Source of the DNA: an uncultured Gemmatimonadota bacterium
GTDB taxonomy: Bacteria; Gemmatimonadota; Gemmatimonadetes; Gemmatimonadales; Gemmatimonadaceae
Direction: 5' to 3'
Assembly (NCBI GenBank): GCA_946479015.1
Contig: CAMLEQ010000065.1
Coordinates: 1 to 12,691, forward strand
DNA length: 12,691 bases
The translations under genes and the position numbers were made by a program. Under the pieces are notes generated by a model that was not told where the DNA came from, made no database searches, and was given only the letters and a program-made list of their open reading frames with translations. The first letter of the stretch is position 1, and every line of letters starts with the position of its first letter. This document shows, piece after piece, positions 1-7,006 of this stretch.

Positions 1-52
1 ACGGAGCCCACCACGGCCCGCGTCACGCCCGTCCACGGAGCCCACCACGGCC
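1..52. repeat. 18-bp direct repeat, two exact copies
   Basis: ACGGAGCCCACCACGGCC occurs at 1-18 and again at 35-52, so the spacing is 34 bp. A shorter piece (CCACGGAGC) recurs at 62-70. The first copy sits on the window edge, so the array may extend to the left. The stretch is open in the frame of the downstream receptor gene, so it could be the end of upstream non-coding DNA, a regulatory array, or low-complexity coding sequence. No function can be assigned. Confidence 0.6.
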
Positions 53-99
53 GCCACCAGGCCACGGAGCGCGCCTGCCCAACGCCGTCCGGGGGTCCG

Positions 100-3000
100 A
101 TGTATCACACGCTACAGCCCTCCAACTCCGACCCCATGCCCGCTCGCCTCGTCGCGATCCGCGCGGCCGTCGCCGCGCTACTCGTCGCCGCTCCCGCCGT
201 GCTCCGCGCGCAGGTCGGCAGCTCCACCGACATCCTCACCGGCACCGTCGCCGACTCCACCGGCCGCCCCCTCGAGGGCGCCACCGTCGAGGCCACGTCC
301 GTCGACACGCGGATCACGCGCCACACCACCACCGGCGGGAACGGGCGCTACACCATCGTCTTTCCCGACGGCGGCGGGCAGTACCGCGTCACCGTGCGCT
401 ACCTCGGGATGAGCCCCGCCACCTTCGTCGTCGCTCGTCAGGCGGATGAGGACCGCCTCGTGCGCGACGTCCGGATGTCCCCCACCGCGTTCACCCTCGA
501 GGCCGTGACCGTGCGCGCGCGCAGGCGGCGCGCCCCTCAGGACGAGCGCCCCACCCCCGGATCCACCGGGCGCGCCATCGGCGGCGATCAGGCCGCGCGT
601 CTCCCCGTGGATGCGAGCGACCTGAACGACCTCGCCGCGCTCGCGCCCGGCGTGGTCCCCATCGCTGGCAGCGACTCCACCGCCGCCGGCTTCTCCGTCG
701 CCGGACTCCCGCCGACGGCGAACAACATCACCGTCGACGGACTCTCCTTCGGCGCCACGTCGATCCCGCAGGATGCCGTGCGCGCCACGCGCGTGGTCAC
801 CAATACCTACGACGTGGCACGCGGACAGTTCATGGGCGCGCAGGTGGCCACCACCACCCGCGGCGGCACGAACGTCCCCGCGGGCTCCTTCAACTACTCG
901 CTCCGCGATCGCGGGCTCGCCTTCGGCGTCGATCCCAACTCCCCCTTCGCCGCCGGCTACACGCAGAACCAGCTCGGCGGCGGCTTCGGCGGACCGATCG
1001 TGCACGACAAGCTCTTCGGCTTCGCCGCGCTCCAGTGGCGCCGGCGCTCCGACGTGCAGCCGTCGCTGCTCGACGCGAACGCCGTCACCCTCCAGCGGCT
1101 CGGCGCGAGCCCGGACTCCGTGTCGCGCTTCCTGGACGACATGAGCGCCTTCGGCATCCCCGCCGCCCCCGACGGCTTCGATCCCAACCGGCTGAACCAG
1201 AGCGTGTCCGGGCTCGCGCGCGTGGACTGGCTCCTCTCCGAGAATCACACGCTCATGCTCCGCGGCGACTGGCGGTGGAACGACCAGGACCCCTCGCGCG
1301 TGGGCACGCTCGCGCTTCCCAGCAGCGGCGGCACGCAGACGGGACACGGCGGCGGGATCATGGCGTCGCTCACGTCGCGCCTCGGCACCGTCATCAACGA
1401 GCTGCGCGCGTACGGCTCCGCCGACGTGCGGCGCTCCGAGCCCTTCCTCTCCCTCCCACAAGGGCGCGTGCAGTTGGCGTCGGCGTTCGGCGACTCCAGC
1501 CGCGCCGTGTCCACCATCGTCTTCGGCGGCAACGCGGGGCTCCCCCAGACGGGAGACACGAAGTCGCTCGAGGCGTCCGACGAGCTGTCGTGGCTCCCTG
1601 GCGACGCATCGCACCGCATCAAGCTCGGCGTGCTCGTCGACGCGCAGCGCTCCACGCAGGACGTGACGACCAACCGCGAGGGGACGTTCACCTTCCACAG
1701 CCTGGAGGACCTGGAGGCGAACCGCCCGTCGTCGTTCACGCGCACGCTCGCCCCCACGCTCCGCGCCGCCACGTCGTTCGCCCCGGCGGTGTACCTCGGC
1801 GACACCTGGCGCCGCAGCCGCGCGCTCCAGCTCACGTACGGCGTGCGCGTGGAGCACTCGTCGTTCGGCGGCGCCCCGGCGCGCAACGCGCTCGTGGACT
1901 CGCTGTTCGCGCTCCGCACCGACCGCTTCCCCTCGGAGACGCACGTGAGCCCGCGCGTGGGGTTCACGTGGATGCTCGGCGGCGCCGATGGCGGCGCCGT
2001 CCCCACGGTGGTGCGCGGCGGCGTGGGAGAGTTCCGGAGCCCCATCCAGACCGGCCTCCTCTCCGCCGCGCAGGGCGCAACGGGGAGCACGGGGGCCGAG
2101 TCGCAGCTCGTGTGCGTGGGCGACGGCGTCCCCGCGCCCGACTGGGGGGAATACCTCTCCGATCCCGCCGCCATCCCCACCGCGTGCACCGTCGCCGTCG
2201 AGCCGGTGGCCGACTCCGCCCGGCCCGCCGTGACCGCGTTCGCCCCCGGCTACGGCGCGCCGCGCGCGTGGCGCGCATCGCTCGGGGTGCAGCGCCGCTT
2301 CCTGGACCGCTACGGCGCGAGCATCGACGTGAGCCTCACGCGCGGCACCAACCTCGGGAGCGTGCGCGACGTGAACCTCGACCCCACCCCGCGCTTCGGG
2401 CTCGCCGACGAGGGCGGACGCCCGGTGTTCGTCCCCGCGAGCGCCATCGTGCCGGCCACCGGCACCGCGCAGTTCTTCGACTCGCGGCTGCACCCGGAGC
2501 TGGGGTACGTGCTGGCGATGGGCTCCGGGCTCGAGTCGCGCAGCGCGCAGGTGACGCTCTCCCTCAACGGCTTCACCATGGGCGGGCTCGTCTTCCAGGC
2601 GTCGTACACCTGGCTCCGCGCGCGCGACCAGTCGTCGTTCACCTGCTGCTCCGCCGTGCAGGGGCTCGATGCGCCCACCACGGCGGGGAACCCGAACGTG
2701 CCGGAGTGGGCGACGAGCGACAACCAGCGCACGCACTCCTTCCTGCTCACCGCCACGTATCCCGTCACCTCGGCGGTGGAGGTCACGGCGGTGGGACGCC
2801 TCCTCTCCGGCGCGCCCTTCACCCCCATGGTGGCCTCCGACATCAACGGCGACGGGCTGCGGAACGACCGCGCGTTCATCTTCGACCCCGCCACCACCAC
2901 CGACACCGCGGTGGCGAGCGCGATGCGGCGCGTGCTCACCGACGTCCCCTCCGGGGTACGCCAGTGCCTGACGAGTCAGCTCGGCGGAGTGGCCGCGCGC

Positions 3001-3786
3001 AACAGTTGCACCGGCCCGTGGCAGCCGTCGCTCGATCTCCAGCTCAACGTCCGGCCGAGCGCGTTCGGGCTCGACCGCCGCCTCACCCTCAGCGTGGTGA
3101 CCGTGAACATGCTCGCGGGGGTCGACCAGCTCCTGCACGGCAGCAACGACCTGCGCGGCTGGGGCTCGTTCACGCGCCCCGATGGCACGCTCCTCTACGT
3201 GCGCGGCTTCGACCCCGCCACCAACGAGTACCGCTACCAGGTGAACGAGCGCTTCGGCACCACGCGCGGCGCGGCGGCCGTGTTCCGCGCCCCCTTCCAG
3301 CTCGCGATCCAGCTGCGCTACACCGTGGGCCCCGACCAGGCGCGCGACCGGCTGCGCGGCATCTTCGGCCGCGGCGGCGCGCGCGGCGGCCCCGGCGGGG
3401 GCGCCGACGCGGCGGCGGGGAACGCGGCCGACTTCGCCGACCGCTTCGCGCGCATGGTGCCGAACCCCGTGGCGCGGCTGCTCGAGATGCGCGACACGCT
3501 CGCGCTCACCGACGACCAGGCCGCGCGACTCGGCGCGCTCCGCGACTCGCTCGACCGGGAGAACGGCGCGCTCGCCGACAGCATCCGCGCCGCGATCCAG
3601 CGCGCCGGCGACCGCCCCGATCCCGCGCGCCTCTTCGCCACCATCCGCCCGAGCCTCCAGGCCGCGCGCGAGAACGCGCGCAAGGCGCTCGATGCGGCGC
3701 GCGGCATCCTCACCGCCGAGCAGTGGAAGAAGGTGCCCGAGGACGCCAGGACGACCGGCGTCCGCCGCCCGCGACGCGACCAGTGA
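100..3786 (+). CDS. TonB-dependent receptor-like outer-membrane protein with C-terminal Spy/LTxxQ-like tail
   Basis: Likely outer-membrane beta-barrel receptor of the TonB-dependent/OmpA-related transporter type; substrate unknown. The ATG at 100 has a weak G-rich Shine-Dalgarno. The ATG at 136 (MPARLVAIRAAV) would start right at the signal peptide, which ends near ALRAQ-type residue 38 (V-L-R-A-Q), and is a real alternative. Residues about 45-130 form a carboxypeptidase-regulatory-like beta-sandwich (GTVADSTGRPLEGATV). FTLEAVTVRA at 131-140 resembles the TonB-box-like link of SusC-type receptors. Residues about 150-260 are plug-like (NNITVDGLSFG), and the barrel runs to about 1080 (FQLAIQLRYTV). 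A Gly/Arg/Ala-rich linker from about 1088 then leads to a charged helical tail with LTDDQ near 1136 and LTAEQ near 1205. This tail lacks Cys and His. Barrel receptors normally end at the last strand, so the tail of about 140 residues is unusual and should lie in the periplasm. First gene of the ECF module. Confidence 0.85.
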   Translation: MYHTLQPSNSDPMPARLVAIRAAVAALLVAAPAVLRAQVGSSTDILTGTVADSTGRPLEGATVEATSVDTRITRHTTTGGNGRYTIVFPDGGGQYRVTVRYLGMSPATFVVARQADEDRLVRDVRMSPTAFTLEAVTVRARRRRAPQDERPTPGSTGRAIGGDQAARLPVDASDLNDLAALAPGVVPIAGSDSTAAGFSVAGLPPTANNITVDGLSFGATSIPQDAVRATRVVTNTYDVARGQFMGAQVATTTRGGTNVPAGSFNYSLRDRGLAFGVDPNSPFAAGYTQNQLGGGFGGPIVHDKLFGFAALQWRRRSDVQPSLLDANAVTLQRLGASPDSVSRFLDDMSAFGIPAAPDGFDPNRLNQSVSGLARVDWLLSENHTLMLRGDWRWNDQDPSRVGTLALPSSGGTQTGHGGGIMASLTSRLGTVINELRAYGSADVRRSEPFLSLPQGRVQLASAFGDSSRAVSTIVFGGNAGLPQTGDTKSLEASDELSWLPGDASHRIKLGVLVDAQRSTQDVTTNREGTFTFHSLEDLEANRPSSFTRTLAPTLRAATSFAPAVYLGDTWRRSRALQLTYGVRVEHSSFGGAPARNALVDSLFALRTDRFPSETHVSPRVGFTWMLGGADGGAVPTVVRGGVGEFRSPIQTGLLSAAQGATGSTGAESQLVCVGDGVPAPDWGEYLSDPAAIPTACTVAVEPVADSARPAVTAFAPGYGAPRAWRASLGVQRRFLDRYGASIDVSLTRGTNLGSVRDVNLDPTPRFGLADEGGRPVFVPASAIVPATGTAQFFDSRLHPELGYVLAMGSGLESRSAQVTLSLNGFTMGGLVFQASYTWLRARDQSSFTCCSAVQGLDAPTTAGNPNVPEWATSDNQRTHSFLLTATYPVTSAVEVTAVGRLLSGAPFTPMVASDINGDGLRNDRAFIFDPATTTDTAVASAMRRVLTDVPSGVRQCLTSQLGGVAARNSCTGPWQPSLDLQLNVRPSAFGLDRRLTLSVVTVNMLAGVDQLLHGSNDLRGWGSFTRPDGTLLYVRGFDPATNEYRYQVNERFGTTRGAAAVFRAPFQLAIQLRYTVGPDQARDRLRGIFGRGGARGGPGGGADAAAGNAADFADRFARMVPNPVARLLEMRDTLALTDDQAARLGALRDSLDRENGALADSIRAAIQRAGDRPDPARLFATIRPSLQAARENARKALDAARGILTAEQWKKVPEDARTTGVRRPRRDQ

Positions 3787-3835
3787 TCGCACGCCCGATG
3801 TCGACGGATCGCTCAGTCACTCACCCTCACCATCC

Positions 3836-4432
3836 ATGAACACGTCCTCCCGCTTCGCCGCGACGCTCGCGGCACCCGTGCTTCTCTCACTCGCCGCCGC
3901 CGCCGCCCCGGCCACCGTGAGCGCGCAGTCCCGCGACGGAGCCCCCTCCGACAGCACCCACTCCACCTGGCTCATGGTGAACGTGGTCGACCTCATGCTC
4001 ACCCACCGGAGCGAGCTCGAGCTGGCCGACAGCCAGGTCACGCGCCTCCAACAGATCGGGGCCACGCACGATTCGGCGAACGCTCCACTCCGCGCGCGCC
4101 TCGACTCGCTGCGCGGCGAGCGCGGCGCCGGCGATGCCGGCGACGCGGACCGCTCCGCCATGCGCGAGCGCTTCCAGGGGATGCGCGACACCTTCGCCAG
4201 CATGCGCGACCACGACCAGGCGGCGCGCAAGGACGCCTACGCGATGCTCACGAAGGACCAGAAGAAGAAGGCCGAACGGCTCGAGGACGATGCGCGTAAA
4301 TCGATGGGAGATGATTGGCGGCGGAGTGGCCGGGGCGGGCGCCGTGGGATGGGTGGACGCGGCGGTTGGGGCGGGCGCCGCCCCGGCGGGATGGGGGGAA
4401 CGGGCGGGATGGGATTTCCGCCGCCGGCGTGA
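3836..4432 (+). CDS. Secreted Spy/CpxP-like (LTxxQ) periplasmic protein with Gly/Arg/Met-rich tail
   Basis: A 198-residue protein starting at MNTSSRFAAT, 49 bp after the receptor stop. Residues 1-31 are a signal peptide (hydrophobic L/A run, then V-S-A-Q). The mature part is helical and charged, with LADSQ at 63-67 and LTKDQ at 138-142 bracketing it, as in Spy, CpxP and ZraP relatives. Those proteins are periplasmic chaperones or metal/stress sensors. The arrangement parallels the receptor tail: VARLLEMRDTLALTDDQ against VVDLMLTHRSELELADSQ, and AARGILTAEQ against DAYAMLTKDQ. Four His are present (42, 57, 78, 126) and no Cys. Residues 163-198 are a low-complexity Gly/Arg/Met/Trp tail absent from classical Spy. 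No Shine-Dalgarno is visible before the ATG, so translation may depend on the receptor gene. The start was chosen because it places the signal peptide at the N-terminus; an upstream in-frame start would bury it. Confidence 0.8.
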   Translation: MNTSSRFAATLAAPVLLSLAAAAAPATVSAQSRDGAPSDSTHSTWLMVNVVDLMLTHRSELELADSQVTRLQQIGATHDSANAPLRARLDSLRGERGAGDAGDADRSAMRERFQGMRDTFASMRDHDQAARKDAYAMLTKDQKKKAERLEDDARKSMGDDWRRSGRGGRRGMGGRGGWGGRRPGGMGGTGGMGFPPPA

Positions 4433-4532
4433 CGAGCCCGTGTCCGGATCCGGCGCGGCGCCCGTTCCGCTGGCGGCATCCACGCGGAGAGCTCGGATTC
4501 ATGCGGATCTGCCCCTCGAAGCCCGCGCGGCG

Positions 4533-5135
4533 ATGAGCGCCCGCCCGCTGCGGGAGCGCGACGATGACGTCGGGCTCCCGCCGCTCTCCCCCGCCGAGGA
4601 GCGCTCGCTCGTGGAGCGCGTGCGCGCCGGCGATGCGGCGGCGTTCGAGGCGCTCGTGCGCCGCCACCTGCGGCGCGCGTACGCCGTCGCGTACCGAGTG
4701 CTGCTGCACCGCGAGGACGCGGAGGACCTGGTGCAGGAGGCGTTCATGGCGGCGCTCGAGCACATCGAGACGTTCGACGTCGGCCGCCCGTTCGCGCCCT
4801 GGCTCTGCCGCATCGTGCTGAACCGCGCGCTCAACGCCAGGCGCTCGCGCGCCCTCCGGCGCACGGAGCCGGTGAGCGAGGTGGTGGGCGACACGCGCCC
4901 CGCCCCCGACGTGGACGTGGAGCGCGCCGAGGTGCGCGAGCGCTTCGCCGCGGCGCTCGACCGGCTCGCCGAGCGGCAGCGCCTCGTGGTGCGCCTGATC
5001 GACGGCGATGGGCTGGACGCCGCCGCGGTGGCGGCGATGCTCGACGTGGCGCCGGGCACCATCCGCTGGTACCTGCACCAGGCGCGTACCGCGCTTCGCG
5101 CGGCGCTCGCGCCGCTGCATGGAGACGACCCGTGA
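4533..5135 (+). CDS. ECF-type RNA polymerase sigma factor
   Basis: A 200-residue group IV (ECF) sigma factor, directing core RNA polymerase to a small regulon. Region 2 spans about 36-105, with the typical DAEDLVQEAF at 62-71 and FAPWLCRIVLNRALNARR at 87-104. Region 4 spans about 137-195, with the helix-turn-helix VAAMLDVAPGTIRWYLHQAR and the following ALRAAL. The start at MSARPLRERD gives a normal ECF length. A GTG at 4440 would add 31 atypical residues, and neither start has a clear Shine-Dalgarno. The stop overlaps the GTG of the next gene (GTGA), which supports co-translation with the putative anti-sigma factor. Neighbouring LTxxQ genes suggest envelope or metal stress as the signal, in the manner of CnrH/CnrYX or of other sigma-linked periplasmic sensors; that is inference. 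Confidence 0.92.
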   Translation: MSARPLRERDDDVGLPPLSPAEERSLVERVRAGDAAAFEALVRRHLRRAYAVAYRVLLHREDAEDLVQEAFMAALEHIETFDVGRPFAPWLCRIVLNRALNARRSRALRRTEPVSEVVGDTRPAPDVDVERAEVRERFAAALDRLAERQRLVVRLIDGDGLDAAAVAAMLDVAPGTIRWYLHQARTALRAALAPLHGDDP

Positions 5136-5557
5136 CCGATCTCACCGACCGCGACGACCGCATCGCGCGCGCGCTCCGCGCCCTGGAGCCGGATGCCGCG
5201 CTGGACGACCTCCGCTACGAGCGCCTCGCGCGCCGCATTGGCGCCGCCGGCGCGGCGCGGCTCGCCTCGGCGAGCGTACCGCCCGCGGCGAAGCGCGGCG
5301 GGGTGGCGCGCGAGCTCGTCAGGCTCGGCGCCGCCGTCGCTGCCGCCGTCGCCCTCGTCGGCTGGGCGCTCACCGCCGGCGTCCCGCCAATGGACACGCG
5401 GCCCGACGTGCGCGCCTCCGAGCCCGGCCTCCACGCCCCCGATCGCGGCAGCCTGCTCGCCGCATCCGCCGGTGCCGTACCCGAAGACGAGTTCCTGCGA
5501 GCCCTCTGGGGGCGCGCCGACGCCGACGCCCTTCTCGCCGCGAGCGTACGACCATGA
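5132..5557 (+). CDS. Putative anti-sigma factor, single-pass membrane protein
   Basis: A 141-residue protein encoded directly behind the ECF sigma gene, sharing GTGA with its stop and preceded by GGAG at 5121-5124. The N-terminal half (1-62) is charged and helical (IARALRALEPDAALDDLRYERLARRIG), as expected for a cytoplasmic sigma-binding region. One hydrophobic segment (about 64-84, LGAAVAAAVALVGWALTAGV) would cross the inner membrane, leaving about 57 residues in the periplasm. There is no HxxxCxxC zinc motif, so it is not a classical ZAS-type anti-sigma factor. Its size and topology are closer to CnrY-like proteins. The role is inferred from position and topology, because the sequence itself is not one I recognise. 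It overlaps the next gene by 4 bp (ATGA). Confidence 0.7.
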   Translation: MTDLTDRDDRIARALRALEPDAALDDLRYERLARRIGAAGAARLASASVPPAAKRGGVARELVRLGAAVAAAVALVGWALTAGVPPMDTRPDVRASEPGLHAPDRGSLLAASAGAVPEDEFLRALWGRADADALLAASVRP

Positions 5558-6015
5558 CCACACCATCGACTCCCACCCCCCCTCCAGGTGGCCGCGCGCG
5601 CGCCGCGTGGGCGGCCACCTGGATCACCGTGCTCGCCGCGCTCCTCGTCGGAGTCGCCATCGGCGTGTTCGCGGACCGGCTGGCGATCCGCCACCGCTGG
5701 GCCGCGCGCGCCGGCGCGCGCGCGCCGTTCGCCGGCGCCGACGGAGCGGCCGCCGCGCAGCGGCACATGAGCGACCGCATGGCGCGCGCGCTCGACCTCA
5801 CCCCGGCGCAGCGCGTCCGCGTGGACTCCATCCTGTCACGCAACCTTCGCGACATCGAGCAGGTGCGGCAGGACGTGCGCCCGCGCATGCGCGAGATCTT
5901 CGCCCGCACGAGAGCGCAGATGGACTCCGTGCTCACGCCGGAGCAGCGGAAGAAACGCGACGATCTCTTCCGCCAGCGCAGGGCTCGGGGCCCGCTGTTC
6001 GGAGCGGGCCGCTAA
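5554..6015 (+). CDS. Membrane-anchored Spy/CnrX/ZraP-like LTxxQ protein
   Basis: A 153-residue protein whose ATG overlaps the previous stop (ATGA), so it is probably coupled to the anti-sigma gene. Residues 1-18 are a Pro/Arg-rich cytoplasmic N-terminus. Residues about 19-40 (ATWITVLAALLVGVAIGVFA) form a membrane anchor, and the rest faces the periplasm. The periplasmic part is a helical hairpin bracketed by LTPAQ (82-86) and LTPEQ (127-131), the signature of the Spy/CpxP/ZraP/CnrX-like 'heavy-metal resistance' fold. Family members bind metals or unfolded proteins; CnrX is the membrane-tethered sensor that acts on the anti-sigma CnrY. Few candidate metal ligands are visible (His47, His71, Met72, Met76; no Cys), so the ligand is open. 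The gene ends tail-to-tail with the SigJ-like sigma gene, overlapping it by 4 bp. Confidence 0.82.
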   Translation: MTTPSTPTPPPGGRARAAWAATWITVLAALLVGVAIGVFADRLAIRHRWAARAGARAPFAGADGAAAAQRHMSDRMARALDLTPAQRVRVDSILSRNLRDIEQVRQDVRPRMREIFARTRAQMDSVLTPEQRKKRDDLFRQRRARGPLFGAGR

Positions 6016-6890
6016 TCGAGGACCGCCAGCTCGAGCTGCCGGAGACGCTCGGGCTCCGCGACCGCGTCGACCTCGACGATCCGCCCGTCCGCGATCGTCA
6101 GGCGCAGGACCATGCGGAGCCGTCCCAGTGGAGCGACGACCACGCCCACGACGCCGTCGACGAGCGCCGGTCGGGCCGCGCGGGCACCTCCCTTCACCGC
6201 GCCCGCCGCCAGCGCCGCCGCGCCACGGCCCTCTCTCGGGACACCGGCGGGAACGGCGCGATCGGCCCGCACCACCACGTCGGGATCGAGCAGCGCCAGC
6301 AGTGCCTCGAAGTCACCGCGGCGCGCGGCGGCCAGGAAGGCGTCGACCACCTGTCGCTGCCGGGTGAGATCGGCATCCGGTACGACGGCGGTGCCCCGCA
6401 CGCGCCGGCGCGCCCGGCTCGCGAGCTGCCGCGTCGCGGCCGGAGAGCGTTCCAGGATGGAAGCGATCCGGTCGAACGGCACCGCGAACATGTCGTGCAA
6501 CACGAAGGCGACCCGCTCGGCGGGATCCAACGTCTCGAGCACCACGAGCATGGCGAGGCCCACCGAGTCGGCCATCAGCGTCTCGTGCTCCGGATGCGTG
6601 GAGTCGTCGCGGCTCACGACCGGCTCACCGACGTGCCCGTCCAGCGACACCTCGCCACGTGATTTCCGCGTGCGCAGCATGTCCAGGCACACCCGCGCGA
6701 CCACCGTCGTCAGCCACCCGCCGAGGTTCTCGACGCCGCTCGCGTCGGAGCGGCTGAGCCGGAGCCAGCCCTCCTGCACGGCATCGTCCGCGTCGCTCAG
6801 CGAGCCGAGCATCCGGTAGGCCACCCCCCGGAGGTGCTCCCGGTGCTCCTCGAATCGTTCCGCCAGCCAGTCGCGCTCATTCACGGTCAC
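6012..6890 (-). CDS. sigJ: SigJ/ECF41-type RNA polymerase sigma factor with C-terminal SnoaL-like domain
   Basis: A 292-residue sigma factor, longer than ordinary ECFs because of a C-terminal NTF2/SnoaL-like domain. Region 2 is at about 11-80 (YRMLGSLSDADDAVQEGWLR, GGWLTTVVARVCLDMLR). Region 4 is at about 110-165 (LDPAERVAFVLHDMFAVPFDRIASIL). The SnoaL-like part is at about 177-290, with RPALVDGVVGVVV at 240-252 and AEPERLRQLEL at 279-289, the counterpart of the NPDKL-type motif of ECF41. In that family the C-terminal domain replaces a separate anti-sigma factor and tunes activity, and targets are often adjacent carboxymuconolactone decarboxylase, oxidoreductase or epimerase genes. The divergent neighbour fits. 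The start is GTG at 6890 (GAGGG 3 nt upstream) or GTG at 6884 (spacing 9, equally plausible). The canonical DGGGK motif of ECF41 is not present; DRAVPAG stands there, as I recall for many SigJ proteins. The gene symbol follows the SigJ resemblance. Confidence 0.9.
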   Translation of the reverse strand: MTVNERDWLAERFEEHREHLRGVAYRMLGSLSDADDAVQEGWLRLSRSDASGVENLGGWLTTVVARVCLDMLRTRKSRGEVSLDGHVGEPVVSRDDSTHPEHETLMADSVGLAMLVVLETLDPAERVAFVLHDMFAVPFDRIASILERSPAATRQLASRARRRVRGTAVVPDADLTRQRQVVDAFLAAARRGDFEALLALLDPDVVVRADRAVPAGVPREGRGAAALAAGAVKGGARAARPALVDGVVGVVVAPLGRLRMVLRLTIADGRIVEVDAVAEPERLRQLELAVLD

Positions 6891-6919
6891 ATTCCCTCGT
6901 CGCGTTCCGTCTTGGTCAA

Positions 6920-6946
6920 GACGGATGACCTGCCGTCGATGTGACC
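6920..6946 (-). promoter_or_regulatory. ECF41-type promoter of the SigJ-like gene (autoregulation)
   Basis: Read on the minus strand, GGTCACA (6946-6940), 16 bases, then CGTC (6923-6920). The ECF41 consensus as I recall it is TGTCACA, about 16-17 bases, CGTC, so the match is 6/7 plus 4/4 with correct spacing. The -10 box ends 30 bp before the GTG start, implying a short leader containing the GAGGG ribosome site. This supports autoregulation by the sigma factor encoded just downstream. Confidence 0.65.
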
Positions 6947-6957
6947 GAAGGCCGATG

Positions 6958-6984
6958 TGCCACTACCGCACGTGGGCCGCCGTG
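6958..6984 (+). promoter_or_regulatory. Possible ECF41-type promoter of the decarboxylase gene
   Basis: TGCCACT (6958-6964), 16 bases, then CGTG (6981-6984), a 5/7 plus 3/4 match to the ECF41 consensus at exactly the spacing seen in the opposite-facing promoter. Transcription would begin about 16 bp before the ATG at 7007, just ahead of the GGAGGGG ribosome site at 6993-6999. The match is weaker than the sigma gene's own promoter, and chance similarity is possible in GC-rich DNA. Confidence 0.4.
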
Positions 6985-7006
6985 AAATTCTTGGAGGGGA
7001 TCGAAC

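Noticed and set aside
178..3792. A 1204-codon open frame antisense to the receptor gene
   Set aside because: Its composition is Arg/Gly/Ala/His/Val-rich without domains, typical of the antisense shadow of a GC-rich gene; the plus-strand frame has a signal peptide and recognisable domains.
1035..3839. A 934-codon plus-strand open frame overlapping the receptor
   Set aside because: Almost entirely Arg, Ala, Pro and His with no motifs; an out-of-frame shadow.
4444..4453. CCGGATCCGG palindrome before the ECF sigma gene
   Set aside because: Ten-base GC palindromes are expected by chance here; no promoter boxes accompany it.
4248..5120. Minus-strand open frame opposite the ECF sigma gene
   Set aside because: Low-complexity Arg/His/Ala composition; the plus strand encodes clear sigma regions 2 and 4.
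5193..6662. A 489-codon plus-strand frame spanning the anti-sigma, LTxxQ and SigJ-like genes
   Set aside because: It runs through three genes with better evidence and shows no protein-like pattern.
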